Origin: Viola odorata
Lineage: Eukaryota; Streptophyta; Magnoliopsida; Malpighiales; Violaceae
Length of the DNA: 64,000 nucleotides
Assembly: GCA_963691705.1 (NCBI GenBank)
Contig: OY829537.1
Span: forward strand, 19,034,078 to 19,098,077
Direction: 5' to 3'
Part shown: one piece after another, positions 52,501 through 63,708 of the stretch
How positions within the stretch are numbered: position 1 is the stretch's first letter
How the letters are laid out: every line of letters starts with the position of its first letter
Notes under the pieces: generated by a model
The model's input: the letters and a program-made list of their open reading frames with translations, nothing else
Databases searched by the model: none
Told to the model about the DNA's origin: nothing
Made by a program: the position numbers and the translations under genes

Positions 52501-54066
52501 CTAGGCTTGGTAGATGACGAGTGCTGAATCGCCGAAGATTCGGAGCTTCTTTACTTTTAAGTCGATGGCTGCCGTTAGACCGCTGATGCATGCCTCATAC
52601 TCGGTGATGTTATTGGTGCATGGGAAGTTCAATTTGCATGCTATGGGGAATTGACGGCCATCTGGGGCTATGACCACGACTCCCACTCCCTTGCCCGAGA
52701 GGTTCACCGCACCGTCGAAGAACATGGTCCACCAGTCATCTTCTCGGAGATCTTCTGCGATCTCATCTTCAATCATTATGATGTCCTCATCGGGGAAGTC
52801 GACGCTCAACGACTCATACTCGTCCGAGGCATGATCAGCCAAGTGATCGGCGAGGGCGCTTGCTTTAACCGCTTTCCGGGTTACATAGATGATCTCGTGC
52901 TCAGCTAATAAGACTTGCCATCTACAAATGCGACTTGACAGGTACGGCTTTTCGAAGATGTATTTCAAGGGATCCATGCGAGAGATTAGCCACGTCGTGT
53001 AATACAACATGTACTGCCGGAGCCTTCGGGCGCACCATGCCAGAGCGCAACAAGTTCGTTCCAACATAGAGTAGCGCATCTCGCATTCGTTAAATTTTTT
53101 GCTGAGGTAGTAGATGGCTTGTTCACGCCTTCCAGACTCGTCGTGCTGTCCCAAAACGCAACCCATGACGCTAGCCGTGACTGTCATGTACATGAGCAAG
53201 GGACGTCCTGGCGTAGGGGGAACTAGTACTGGTGGGCTTTGCAGATATGTCTTGATTTTCTCGAAGGCTTTCTGGCAGTCTTGGTCCCATTCTGCCTCTC
53301 TGTGTTTCCTTAGCATTTTAAACATCGGCTCGCAAGTAAGTGTTAACTGGCTGATAAAGCGAGCGATGTAGTTGATGCATCCTAAGAAGCTTCGTACTTC
53401 TGTTTCGGTGCTAGGAGCGGGTAGCTCTTGAATTGCTTTTATCTTATCAGGATCCACTTCTATGCCTTTGTTGCTGATGATGAATCCTAATAACTTTCCT
53501 GAGGTCACTCCAAAGGTACACTTAGCTGGGTTTAGCCGTAGCCGAAATCGCCTCAATCTTTCGAATACCTTCTTCAGGATGTCTACATGATCTTGCGTGC
53601 CGCGTGATTTGGCTATCATGTCTTCGACATATATTTCCAATTCTTTATGCATCATGTCATGGAAAAGGGTGACGGCCGCACGTTGGTACGTGGCTCCTGC
53701 GTTCTTTAATCCGAAGGGCATCACTTTGTAGCAGAAGGTTCCCCAGGGCGTGATGAAGGTCGTCTTTTCACTGTCCTCGGGTGCCATCTTGATCTGATTG
53801 TACCCCAAGAATCCGTCCATGAAAGAGAACATGTCATTTCTGGCGGCACTATCTACCAAGATGTTGATATGGGGAAGAGGGAAGTCGTCTTTAGGGCTGG
53901 CTCGATTGAGATCCCGAAAGTCCACGCACATGCGAACTTTCCCATCCTTTTTAGGCACTGGCATTATGTTGGCGATCCATTGTGGGTACTCGGTAACTCT
54001 CAAGAAACCGGCATCCAGCTGCTTGGTAACTTCTTCTTTGATTTTCAGAAGGATGTCTGGATGCAT
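52501..54066 (-). pseudogene. Reverse transcriptase and dual RNase H of the Tat element
   Basis: A 521-residue open segment. RT: PVPKKDGKVRMCVDFRDLN, FMDGFLGYNQIKM, VMPFGLKNAGATYQR and the catalytic box IYVEDMIAKS, with GAA (Glu) for the first Asp of Y-x-D-D. Gypsy RNase H: TVTASVMGCVLGQHD, YYLSKKFNECEMRYSMLE. Then a second, archaeal-type RNase H: WWTMFFDGAVNLSGKGVGVV, NITEYEACISGL and IFGDSALVIYQ, a hallmark of the Tat lineage. The reading ends with TAG at 52501 in place of the usual continuation. The RT is probably inactive. Confidence 0.93.
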
Positions 54067-54820
54067 CCTTCGAAGTTTTTATTTGACAGGCTTTAACTCA
54101 GGCTTTAACGGGATATGATGCTCAACTATCCCGGGATCGAGACCTGGCATATCGGCGTATGACTATGCGAATACGTCGGAGTAGTTTTTGAGGAGAGAAA
54201 TCAACCTTTCTCTCTGAGTTGTATCCAGGGTAGTTCCGATCTTAACCAGCTTCTGATTCTCATTGCTTGCCCCTAGATTTACTTCGTCCAATTCCTCCCG
54301 ATGAGGAGTTATTTCCTTTTCTGAACTTTCTAGTAAACGGGCCAGTTCGTCGGAGATTTCGGCTTTGTCTTCGGTCGTAGCGATGATTTCTTCACCAGTA
54401 AAGACATAGGTTTTATCAAGACAATCCGGATTAACATTCATCCTGAAATTAAAATGCGAAAAGAAGAGATGCGTAAAATGAAAATTGCATATATATTTGA
54501 TTTTTAACAAAAGGGGAACGTGAGTTCCTACAAAAATGTTCTCGTGAGAAAACGTGCAAACATATATTTTCTAAAAGGAGTAATTACGGAGAGACATCCG
54601 GAAGCATGGTGATGGTCCAGTTGCACACAGACTCCCCTGACTTCTTTACAAAAATGATTGAACCAGGCGACGATTCTTCTTCTCCTAGAGTGCTGATACG
54701 GAGGTCTGATACCCCGATTGGATTTTCATTGATGGTTTCGGCCGTGAAGGGGAACGTGGTTCTGATATGGGGAATTGGCATCTTGCTCTCTGGAGCAGAA
54801 TGTCCAAATAGCTTAGCCAG
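54067..54820 (-). pseudogene. Protease-RT spacer of the Tat element
   Basis: Minus-strand open pieces (54163-54510 and 54584-54781) encode the lead-in to RT (LVKIGTTLDTTQRERLISLL, NYSDVFA) and the end of the protease region (NWTITMLPDVSP). They are separated by stops and an AT-rich gap (54420-54600). Confidence 0.7.
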
Positions 54821-55560
54821 CTATTTTTCTTTCTTTTCTTGGGCAATCCTGGCGAAATCGGCCTGGCTGGGTTGGTACCCTAACCCAAAGCGGTCTCCGA
54901 AGCTCTTCGGGGGTGCCCAGCCTTTTGATCCTTGTAACTCGGCCCCGAGCCATTTTCCCAGTTGGAAGCTTCCCTCTAGTATTGACTTAGTGGTGGTTTC
55001 GGCTATCTCAGATTTTGAGGCTTCGCAAACGGGGGATCCTTCCTCGATCCAATCCGCGTTGACGATTTCAAAGGCTTGGAAAGAACTCTCCAAGGTTTCA
55101 GCAGTTTTGATGTAAGGCACGGATGCATGCTTGGCCAAGATCAAGGCTTCTTCTGCCTTTATTGTGACGAGGGCATTGTCCTTGACGTATTTGAGCCACT
55201 GATGCAGGGAAGAGATGATGGCTTCCGCTGAATTGATCCAGGGCCGTCCTAGAAGCATGCTGTAAGCGGGTTGGATTTCCATGATCTGGAACGTCAAGGC
55301 GAAAGTGTGGGGCTCGATGACCATATCCAACTCAAAGTTCCCGATGATCTCTCGAGTGGTGCCATCGAAAGCCCTAGACATCATTCCGCTAGGTTTCATG
55401 TGAGAGAAATCGACCGGCAGTTGTTCGAGGATATGCCTGGGCATGACATTAAGTGCGGACCCATTGTCGATTAGGGCCTTTGCTATGACGTGTCCCTTAC
55501 ATTCTACCGTGATGTATAGGGCCTTGTTGTGATCTCTTCCCGAGGGGTCGATCTCTCCTT
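54821..55560 (-). pseudogene. Aspartic protease region of the Tat element
   Basis: The minus strand reads IAKALIDNGSALNVMP just upstream of the ATG at 55444, with the D-x-G-S active site, then FALTFQIMEIQPAYSMLLGR and PW, the L-G-R-P-W motif of retrotransposon proteases. A ~120-residue tail of unknown role follows and ends at a stop at 54821. A 1-nt frameshift near 55560 separates it from the preceding gag-like ORF. Confidence 0.88.
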
Positions 55561-56865
55561 CAAGAAGGAAATGCTACTTAAGGCTTGAATTCTTCCGACG
55601 AGGTTTTCCACCCCTTCCGTGGTGATATCCTTAGTTACGAAGGCTTGCTTCAAGACTTTTAAGAGAGCTTGGCGATGCGACTCTGAAGTAAGGATCAGCT
55701 CCATGATGGAGATGCGAGCCGGGGTTTTCTTTAGCTGTTCGATGATGCTGAACTCGCTCTGTTTCATGATCTTGAGGAACTCGGTTGTCTCGTCCTCGGT
55801 TATAGGTTTGCTAAAACCTTGCGTCTCTTCTACCGTCTCTTCGCGGATCACAGGATTTTTCCCTTTGGCTTGCCGTTGCTTCTCTACTTCCTCCGAGATG
55901 TAGCATCTTCCGGTGCAGGTCATGCCCCCGATATGAGAGGCTTCGCCGATAGCGAGTCCGGTTGGTGTGACCGCAGGAGGGGTGGTGACCACCGTGTATC
56001 CGTAGTTGAATGGGACCGCATGTAAGTCTCGGCTAGGAGCATTCACGGCTAATGTGAATACTACCTTGCGTGGGGTCGTGGCTGCATCCCCTGTTTGGGC
56101 CACGTATTTGAAGGAATACGGTGCTGGAGGATTATCCTCGATGGCGTTGATTGCTCCTCGGGTTTTCTCTTCTATCTGAATGATCCCGAATGTTGTGAGT
56201 TGCTTGACTTTCTGCCAAAAAAGTCCGCAATCCTGGATTTCGTGCTTGCTTTCCCCTTGGCAAAATAGACATTGGACCTGATTATTCCCCGGGAATGGCA
56301 GATATGCGTTGTTAGCTAATGCGAAGAACAGTTCTTCATTGGGCATTTCCTTCATTGAAAGGTGAGAAACGTCGATTCCAACGGAAGTAATATCGCTCAT
56401 CCCAGGATTATGGTGCGGTAGAGGACTGGTTGTCACATCAGAACCTTTTGCTAAACCTTTGGACAAGATTCGTCCTTGTTTGGTTAGGTGCTCGACCTTC
56501 TCTCTAAAGGCGTAACAGTCTTCCAGGGAGTGTCCTCGGGTTCCGGCGTGATATTCGCAGCTAACCTTTGGATCATACCAGCTAGGGTAAGGAGTTGATT
56601 GAGGCGAGAGTGGGGATGGTGTAATCTGCCCATCTGCCAGAAGGCTTGCGTAGATCTCCTTCAAAGGAAACAGAAGAAGTGACCACATCGGTGAAGGGTA
56701 TGATTCGGAGTCCGAGGATTCCCAAGAGGGTAGTAAGGGCACTGTGCTAGAATGGGAGGGTGGTTCCAAATACCTGACGAGGTAATCGAACTTCCCGGAA
56801 GGCTGGCCCAAGGTGTCAATCTCGCGGTCGCCCTCGTCGCGGCGCGTGGAGAACCGTTTGCCCAA
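55504..56865 (-). pseudogene. Second Cys/His module and gag C-terminus of the Tat element
   Basis: A 453-residue open segment. The first half contains YPSWYDPKVSCEYHAGTRGH and SLEDC, then CLFCQGESKHEIQDC, two Cys/His clusters that look like zinc knuckles. The same arrangement is in the ORF at 57007-57870, so the module is duplicated. The second half (FTLAVNAPSRDLHAVPFNYG, KPITEDETTEFLKIMKQSE, SIMELILTSESHRQALLKV) is the spacer usual before the Tat protease. A frameshift at ~55560 follows. Confidence 0.8.
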
Positions 56866-57006
56866 CGAAGTCGATCCTTTCTTTTGGATGATTTGGAGTG
56901 GGGTTCCTTTGGAGCTAGGCGGGGTAGGAAACCCTTCTCCGACCGTGTTGATGGATCCTTCCCCGTGGGTTGCTTTCCGAATTTGGATTACTCCGAGACT
57001 TGAGAG

Positions 57007-57870
57007 TTATCTCACCTTTCCTGCGAACAACTCGCAACCTTGGATCTTATGACCGTCGCTTCCCTTGCAGTACATACAGTGACTTGGATTGCTTTCCGAG
57101 TATGACATATATCCTCCTCGAGCTAAGGCCAGGAAAAGTTGTTCCCGTGGCCAGCTCGATGCTGAAGAAATGAGGTCGTTGCTTTCTCCTGCCGAGATGG
57201 CGTTCACCCCTCCCTTTCCTTGGGAATGATTAGGGAGAGGGTTGGTGGCGGTGTTGGGTCCTTTTGCTAACCCTTCGAAAGATACCCATCCACTTTTGAT
57301 CAAATGATGGACTTTTATTTTGAATGCGAAGCAATTTTCCAGAGTGTGACCTGGGGCTCCGGCGTGGTATTCGCACCTCACGTTGAGATCATACCACTTC
57401 GGGTAAGGAGGCAATTGAGGCTGAGCTGGAACCGGTACGATCTGTCCGGCCGCCAAGAGATGCTTGTAGATTTCTCCCGCAGGAAGAGGGAGAGGAGGCA
57501 AAGGCTCTCGATTCCACTGATTGTTTGACGTGTTTTGGTTATTTGGGTCCTTTGGTGGGTTATATGGCTTGGGTTGCATGGGTTGTGATGGTTGTACTGG
57601 AGGTGGTGAGAATTGTGTCGGATTTTGAGGTGCGCTATTAGCAACGGGTGGCGAAGTGAAAGGAAAGTAGGTGGGTTGATATAGTGATGGCGAAGGGTAG
57701 GGCGGTGGCGATAGATAAGGCGGAGGTGGTGGAAATGGCTGCCCGTGATGAGCTTGGGGAGCCACAAATCCAACATCTCTTTTTACGACGGTCGTTTTCT
57801 TTGGCGCAGCCTCTGGTGCCGGAGGTGCGATTCGTCCGGAACTTAATCCCTTGCTCGACTCTTTCGGCAA
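57007..57870 (-). pseudogene. First Cys/His module of the Tat element
   Basis: A Pro-rich stretch (PPPPPYLSPPPYPSP) precedes YPKWYDLNVRCEYHAGAPGH and TLENC, then CMYCKGSDGHKIQGC. The layout and wording parallel 55504-56865 (YPSWYDPKVSCEYHAG...). It is out of frame with gag: a frameshift near 57850 separates them. Confidence 0.8.
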
Positions 57871-58951
57871 TTAGGACCATGTCGGAGAAGCTGTTTGAAG
57901 GGTTCGAGATCAAGTAGGTGTAGTAGGGAGCTTTGAAGGTGTGCAGGAAAATCGACAAGAGTTCCTTGTCGCTTAAGGGTGGAGAGATTCTAGAACCCAA
58001 CTCTCTCCATCTCTGAGCATAGGTCTTCACGGACTCGCCGACTTTCTTTTCCAGATTTTGCAAGTCAGCGCGGTCGGGTGCTACCTCCATGTTGAATTTA
58101 TATTGTCTGTAGAAAGCATCGGACAGGTCTCTCCATGTCCTGATCCTGGCTCTATCCAGACCCATATACCAAGTTAGGGCATGCTTGGTCAAGCTTTCTC
58201 GGAATAGATGGATCAACAACAGCTCGTTGTGGATCATCTCTGCCATCTTGTTGCAGTATGCTCTAAGGTGGGTCTTCGGGCACTCTACCCTAGTGTATTT
58301 TTTGAAGTCAGGGATCTTGTACTTCGGTGGTATAACGATCCCGGGGACCATACACATATCGGCAGGGCCGGTAGGGTCAAATGGATCCGCCCCTTCAATC
58401 GCTCGGAGTCTTTCCTCGAGCAGATTCAGTCGGTCACTTTTTGGTTGTTCAGCCCGGATGGGGTGAGAACCGAAGGGTAGCAGAGGTTCCGACGAGAACT
58501 GAGGTTGTGCTGGGTTAAAAGCAAGAAGCTGAGTTCCCACCGGTCTGGGAACTGTGCTTGGAGGAATGGGAGGGAGATACGAGGTTTCTAGGTGAGCTTG
58601 GCTCTTGCTGGGGTCCACGGTAGGGTTGGTCGAAAGGTGCTGAAGTGACGCGGCAATCTCTTCACCTGCCTTAACCATAGGATTCGCAGCGGTGGGTCCA
58701 GTGAGGGGACTAATCCATCTCCACTGGCCCTCAGGGCCAGAAAGTGGCGGAGGTACAGAAGGTCCTGCTATGGCGAGCGAAGAGGGAGGTCCTCCTGTTT
58801 GAGTGGGATAGAAACTCGGTGGTAGTTCGGTGATAGCTTCATCTCTTTCCTTTTCGGCCCTGACGGCTCTATCTGTAGTAATCCTAACTTGCTCCTCTAA
58901 CTCTGCAATTCTAGCAGTTAGTACTTCATCAGCCTTAGCCTTCTCAGTCAT
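57638..58951 (-). pseudogene. Gag capsid region of the Tat element
   Basis: The start is taken at MTEKAKADEVLTARIAELEE (ATG at 58951); the frame is open back to 59098. A coiled-coil-like N-terminus is followed by a Pro-rich linker and the capsid domain: FKKYTRVECPKTHLRAYCNK, WYMGLDRARIRTWRDLSDAF, YAQRWRELGSRISPPLSDKE and LIAERVEQGIK. This is the retrotransposon gag domain with the Tat-type wording. The downstream part is shifted out of frame at ~57850. Confidence 0.9.
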
Positions 58952-59230
58952 TTTTTGTTTTTGAAGTCTAGTTACAGGGAGCCTGTGCGGAGTAGCGTGC
59001 TTCCGAGGAGCTATCGTGAACCTGAAAAAGGGAAAAACACAGAAAAGAGTAAGTACAAGTGAGGATACACAGGTGATGTGTAATCCCAAGGCCTCCACGT
59101 TTGCTCATTCGCTTTTCCGGCCACACTTTCACTTGATATTTCCAGGGCGGTCAGAGAGGCGCGATATTCCGGTTTATCGACAAGATACGAAGGAAGCCTG
59201 ATTGAATGCATTTATGCTAATTTTTATGCG

Positions 59231-60479
59231 TTCAATCTAACTTAATTGGTGAATTTTTACTGCTGCTAGTGATACTTTTATTCGATTTTTGCATATCTTG
59301 GATGCTAAAATCAATTGGAAGAAAAGGACATGGAAATGATGATGTGGAGCAAAGAAGTGAAGAGAGGAGCTGATTCGTTTCCTGAACCAAAAACAATCTT
59401 ACCATGGGCTGCTGCTTTATGAAGAATGGGCTTGAGCCCATTAGAGAGTTGCATGCTTTGTGCCGCTGCCTCCTGCTTCTAACTTTTTGAAAGATATTAA
59501 GTCCCATTAGAATTCCTTAATTAGGATTTTATCAAACAATTTAAATTAGTTTAATCCTATTTTGCAGGATTATAGTTGGGATAGAATTTTGTTAAATACC
59601 TTGCTGGATAGAAGAGAGAATCCATCTCTTCTGGTTGAACGTCTTCTGCTACTGCTTTGAAATTGGATTTTATTCAATACATTATTTTCTTCTTCCTTTC
59701 TTCAATTAATTAATTCATGCATATTATTTGTTTGAATTAATTATGTCTTGTAGTAGCTAATTTATTTAATTCCTGGTAAGGACTATTTGAGCCATGATTC
59801 TTCTCTTGTGAGATCAAATCTGTGCTTATTAAATTCCAATTTTCGTATCTCTACTCTTTTTGATTTACGGTCAAAACTATTCGTGTTTGTTTTAAACTTG
59901 ATCGATTTAGAATTAAGCATGTTTAGTTACAGTCTTTCTTGGTAATTTTGGAGTCCATGTTATCATGAATCTGAAGGCAACTAATTGGTTTGCGAGCTGA
60001 TTAGAAAAAGAGTAGAGTCTTACTTATAGGAGTAGAGTGTCTCTCTCCTAGGTTTGTGAAAGGTCTCTTCCTGTGTGTTCGTCAATCACTTAATTAAATT
60101 CTATAGAGAGTCTCTTAGAATTGTTAGAGCGATTAGGAATTTTCAATAGAGAGTCTCTTTGTTAATTTTGAATAGGTGAGTAGGAAATCTAAAGAGTCTC
60201 TGATTTCTATAGCCTTTCTATGAAAATTGGATTTGAAAATATTTGCGTCGATGATCTACATCTGTTTACTTTCTTGTTTCTTTTATTTGTTAATTAATTG
60301 CAATACAGACAACCTCTTTATTGGTATTTACCACTGTTACGAATTTTGGTTATTAAACGTGAATTAAATTAGATGTGAAATCTCTGCGGAACGATCTCTT
60401 TTTACCACTTGCTACAGTTTAAATTAAATGTTGCATGGTTAATTGTAGTATTTATATTTGTTGGTTTCGGCGACCATCA
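59231..60479 (+). repeat. Probable 5' LTR of the Athila-like element
   Basis: The stretch ends TTTCGGCGACCATCA directly before the primer-binding site. It is AT-rich with repeated agagagtctct motifs (60105-60210) and an attcctggtaaggac phrase (~59772). The left boundary is not fixed because the partner LTR lies outside the window. Confidence 0.55.
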
Positions 60480-60484
60480 AATTT

Positions 60485-60502
60485 TGGTGTCGTTGCTGGG
60501 GA
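60485..60502 (+). other. Primer-binding site of the Athila-like element
   Basis: TGGTGTCGTTGCTGGGGA closely resembles TGGCGCCGTTGCCGGGGA, the tRNA-Asp-type site used by Athila/Tat elements. Three C-to-T changes separate the two. Confidence 0.8.
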
Positions 60503-60535
60503 ATTCAATCGGTACTAATTTGATTTATTTGTTTT

Positions 60536-62704
60536 ATGACCAGGACCTCCAAATTGCCATTACTTCCATACAACCCAGAGTTGACAAGAACAGAAACACA
60601 ATATAGAAAGCAGCGGGCAGAAAGACAGAGAGCTGTTTCTGCAGAACCAGAATTGGAAGACAATTCTTTCCAGACACCACAACCCGACTCTTTCCCAGAC
60701 CTAGGAGAGAGCTCCTCTACCGCAGTCCGAGATAACCTACTTTTCGAACCAGCAATGGATGACCACCAAAATAACCAGCCACCACCTCCTCCTCCAGTAG
60801 AACAAACCTTTAGGTAGCGCAACAATGAAGGACCACCACCGGACACACACTTTTGTGTCCAATACCCTCCCGTAGAACACAATTGGAACCTAAAACCAAA
60901 CATGATCCATAACTTGAAAAAATTCTACGGCTTGCCTAGTGAAAACCCTTTCAAACACTTGCAGTATTTCCATTAGGAATGCGACACTCATAAACCCCAT
61001 CGAGTAGATATTAACCGAGCCAAACTCCGAGCTTTCCCATGGACCCTAGAGGATAAGGCTAGGAATTGGTTCCTTAGCCTACCGAACAACTCCATAAACA
61101 CCTGGCAGCAGATGTTGAGCACCTTTCTCAACAAATATTGGTCCTTCAGCAAGGCAGGAAACGCTAGGAAAAATATTATGTCCATCATACAGAACCCTAA
61201 TGAGAGCTTTGGGGAGTATTATCAAAGGTTCAAGGACCTACAAGAAGTCTGCCCAAACCATGGAGTTTCAGAACACAATGCAGTGCAATATTTCTATGAC
61301 GGGTTATGCATTAGGGACAAACTAATGGTGGATGGAGCTGCTGGAGGCGCGCTACAGGACTGCACTCTCATGAGAGCGAACCACTTGATCTAAACTTTGG
61401 CTGAAAATAGCTTCCTAAATGAGTCAAGTGAAAGAGAAACAACCACAGGTAACGTATCCGCATTTAAAGCTAAATTGGATGAACTTTCTAATCGTATGGA
61501 TATTCTATGTGCAGGTCAATCACAAGTGCAGGTACAATCAGCGATAACATGTGGTGTTTGTAGCCAACAAGGACACCCAACCCATGAGTGTATCTTGGTA
61601 ACAGGAAATCTAAATTTTAGTTGGGTCCCGCAACCGAATCAACAACAATCACAATACCAGCAGCATCCGCCATCAGACCAGCTTCTACTGCCAACCCCGC
61701 ATCAGCCCTTGTTGCTCACTGATGTCCCTTTGGAAGAGAAACTTGAACAGTTCATGAAGTCCACTCAAGCTTCCATTGCAAATATAGAAAAAAGGATTGG
61801 ACAATTGGAAATCACAAATCAGGACCAGGAAGGAAGGTTACCAGCAACTACAGTTGATAACCTGAAGTTTAATGTCAGTTCAATGACATTGAGGAGTGGA
61901 ACTGAATTTCCAGACAAAATGACCCTTGCCCCAGGCCTGGGAAAGAAGTCGTCAGATGTCCTTATCCCAGACCAATTCGAACCAGAGGCAGAGGTAACTT
62001 CTGAAAAATCAGCTAAGGTAAATTCTACTCCAGAACCAGTACTGCCCGAGAAGGAACATCAGGTAATCCCTCTTCCCTTCCCAGCCAGGTCTGAAAAGGC
62101 CAAGAAGGTAAGGGAAGAAAAAGCTATTTTAGATATTTTTCGTAAAGTAGCTATTAATATTCCTCTTCTTGATATGATTGCACAAGTTCCTAAATATGCT
62201 AATTTTTTAAAAGAATTGTGCACTAACAAGAAAAAGCTTGCAGGAGTAGAGAGGATTAATTTGAACGAAAACATTTCCGCCATTTTTCAAAAGAAATTGC
62301 CAAATAAGTGTAAGGATGGGGGAACGTTTGTCATCCCTTGTAAGATCGGGGATCAGGTTATTGAGAAGTCATTATGTGATTTGGGTGCAAGGATAAATGT
62401 TTTGTCATTGACCTTGTTTAAATGTTTAAAAATTGGTGGATTGAAAGAAACCAGACTTGTAATTCAACTAGCAGATAGGTCTATTATTTATCCTGTTGGG
62501 GTAATTGAGGACGTGTTAGTACAAGTTGGTGATTTTGTATTCCCTGCTGATTTTTATGTTATTGATATGGAAAATGAACACACTTCTAAATCAACTGAAA
62601 TTTTGTTAGGTAGACCTTTCTTGAGAACTGCCCGGGCGAAGATTGATGTGGCAGGAGGGAGTTTTGTGATGAAATTGTTAAATTCAATATGTATGATGCC
62701 ATGA
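60536..62704 (+). pseudogene. Gag-protease of the Athila-like element
   Basis: One frame with stops at 60815 (TAG), 60974 (TAG) and 61391 (TAA). Gag contains FPWTLEDKARNWFLSLPNNS, FLNKYWSFSKAGNARKNIMS and YFYDGLCIRDKLMVDGAAGG, typical Athila gag wording, plus a zinc knuckle CGVCSQQGHPTHEC. Protease has LCDLGARINVLS (62372-62407) and EILLGRPFLRTARAKIDV. A frameshift at ~62690 follows. Confidence 0.9.
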
Positions 62705-63027
62705 AATTTCCAAATGATATGCATAATGTGAATTGCATAGATATTGTTGATCCTGCTACTGCTACTGCTGATATTCATAAATTAAATGCTACTAACCCTT
62801 ATGAGCATGTTCTCAGCAGAAACATTAACAATCTAAAAAAAACACGAAAGGAGAAAGTTTTGCAGGAACCTAAGATTGAGCTGAGAACCTTGCAAGAAGA
62901 ATCAAAGGAAGAAAGGCTTGCGAGGGTACTAAAAGAGTACGAAGAGGCTGTTGAATGGAGAATAACCGACATTAAGAGGACTTCTCTATCCATCTGTGGG
63001 GCAATGTGCAACCCACAAACCACCTGA
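62689..63027 (+). pseudogene. Pre-RT segment of the Athila-like element, truncated
   Basis: The ORF continues after the protease and reads YEEAVEWRITDIKRTSLSIC, which corresponds to the linker that leads into RT in Athila elements (usual wording EAIGW-x-x-x-DIKGISP). It then ends at once with a stop. RT, RNase H and integrase are absent. Confidence 0.75.
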
Positions 63028-63708
63028 AACAAAGGAAAAAGTGTCTAGTCCGAGACTATAAATCAGGACGCTTCATGGGAGGTAACCCATGTGTTTTTAA
63101 CATTTTCATTTTCATTTTTACTTTTTTTATTTTTTTTATTTTTTTTATTTTTTTTCTTTTTTTTCTTCTTCCCTGTCAATAAAATTTTCACGTAGTTGAT
63201 GTTTTGATTATGTGTGTTTTTGCAGGAGAATGAGAGTTGGGAGAATTAATTTGAAGCTTGGGTTTGGAATTTAAATCCATGGCGGTTTGAAGGAACCAAC
63301 CCAAAGAGCTTTATGGGCTTAAGTCATTACCGTTCATCTCTCCTCATTCCAAAAATCAAAAACTAGCCCCATCTTTTTCTTATTTTCATTTATTTTTTAT
63401 TTTCACTTTATTTTTTTTATTTCTCTTCTTCTTCCCGGTTAAAAAAAAAAATCTAGAAGTCTGATGTTGTTTTGATTTTGGTTTTGTCAGGAAACGAGAG
63501 CAGAATGAATTCATTTGAAGGTCTGGGAATAAAATCTATCATGGAGGATGAGAATTTTAAGTGAAGTTTCAGCCCTTGGAGCTTTATGGGCTTAAGTGAC
63601 TTAAGCCCATTTTCACAAACTCAATGTTGTCCATCACTCTTCATTTCCAAAATCAAAAATCCCAATTCTATCATCTTCTTTTTATCTCAAAACCCTAGCC
63701 GCCCCCTC
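63028..63708 (+). other. Post-pol region of the Athila-like element
   Basis: Around 63050-63090 the sequence agtccgagactataaatcag and catgggaggtaacccatg resembles the gggaggcaaccc signature that follows pol in Athila elements. T-rich tracts (63115-63165 and 63370-63430) precede two related ~240-bp segments, each starting with a purine-rich gagaatgagag/gaaacgagag motif and ending with gagctttatgggcttaagt. No gene is seen. Confidence 0.6.

Larger units (their letters stand above)
43361..59230 (-). mobile_element. Large Tat/Ogre-lineage Ty3/Gypsy element
   Basis: From right to left the minus strand carries gag (59.1-57.6 kb), a Cys/His module twice (57.9-55.5 kb), protease (~55.5 kb), RT plus RNase H plus a second RNase H (54.1-52.5 kb), and integrase (52.4-51.2 kb). 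Then come ~8 kb of non-coding, repeat-rich DNA ending at an LTR terminus starting TGTCGCGCCCCG (43361). Size near 16 kb, the second (archaeal-like) RNase H after the first, and tandem arrays downstream of pol are known traits of the Tat/Ogre lineage. The right LTR is not visible; the element meets Athila-like DNA near 59.2 kb. The exact right boundary is uncertain. Confidence 0.85.
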
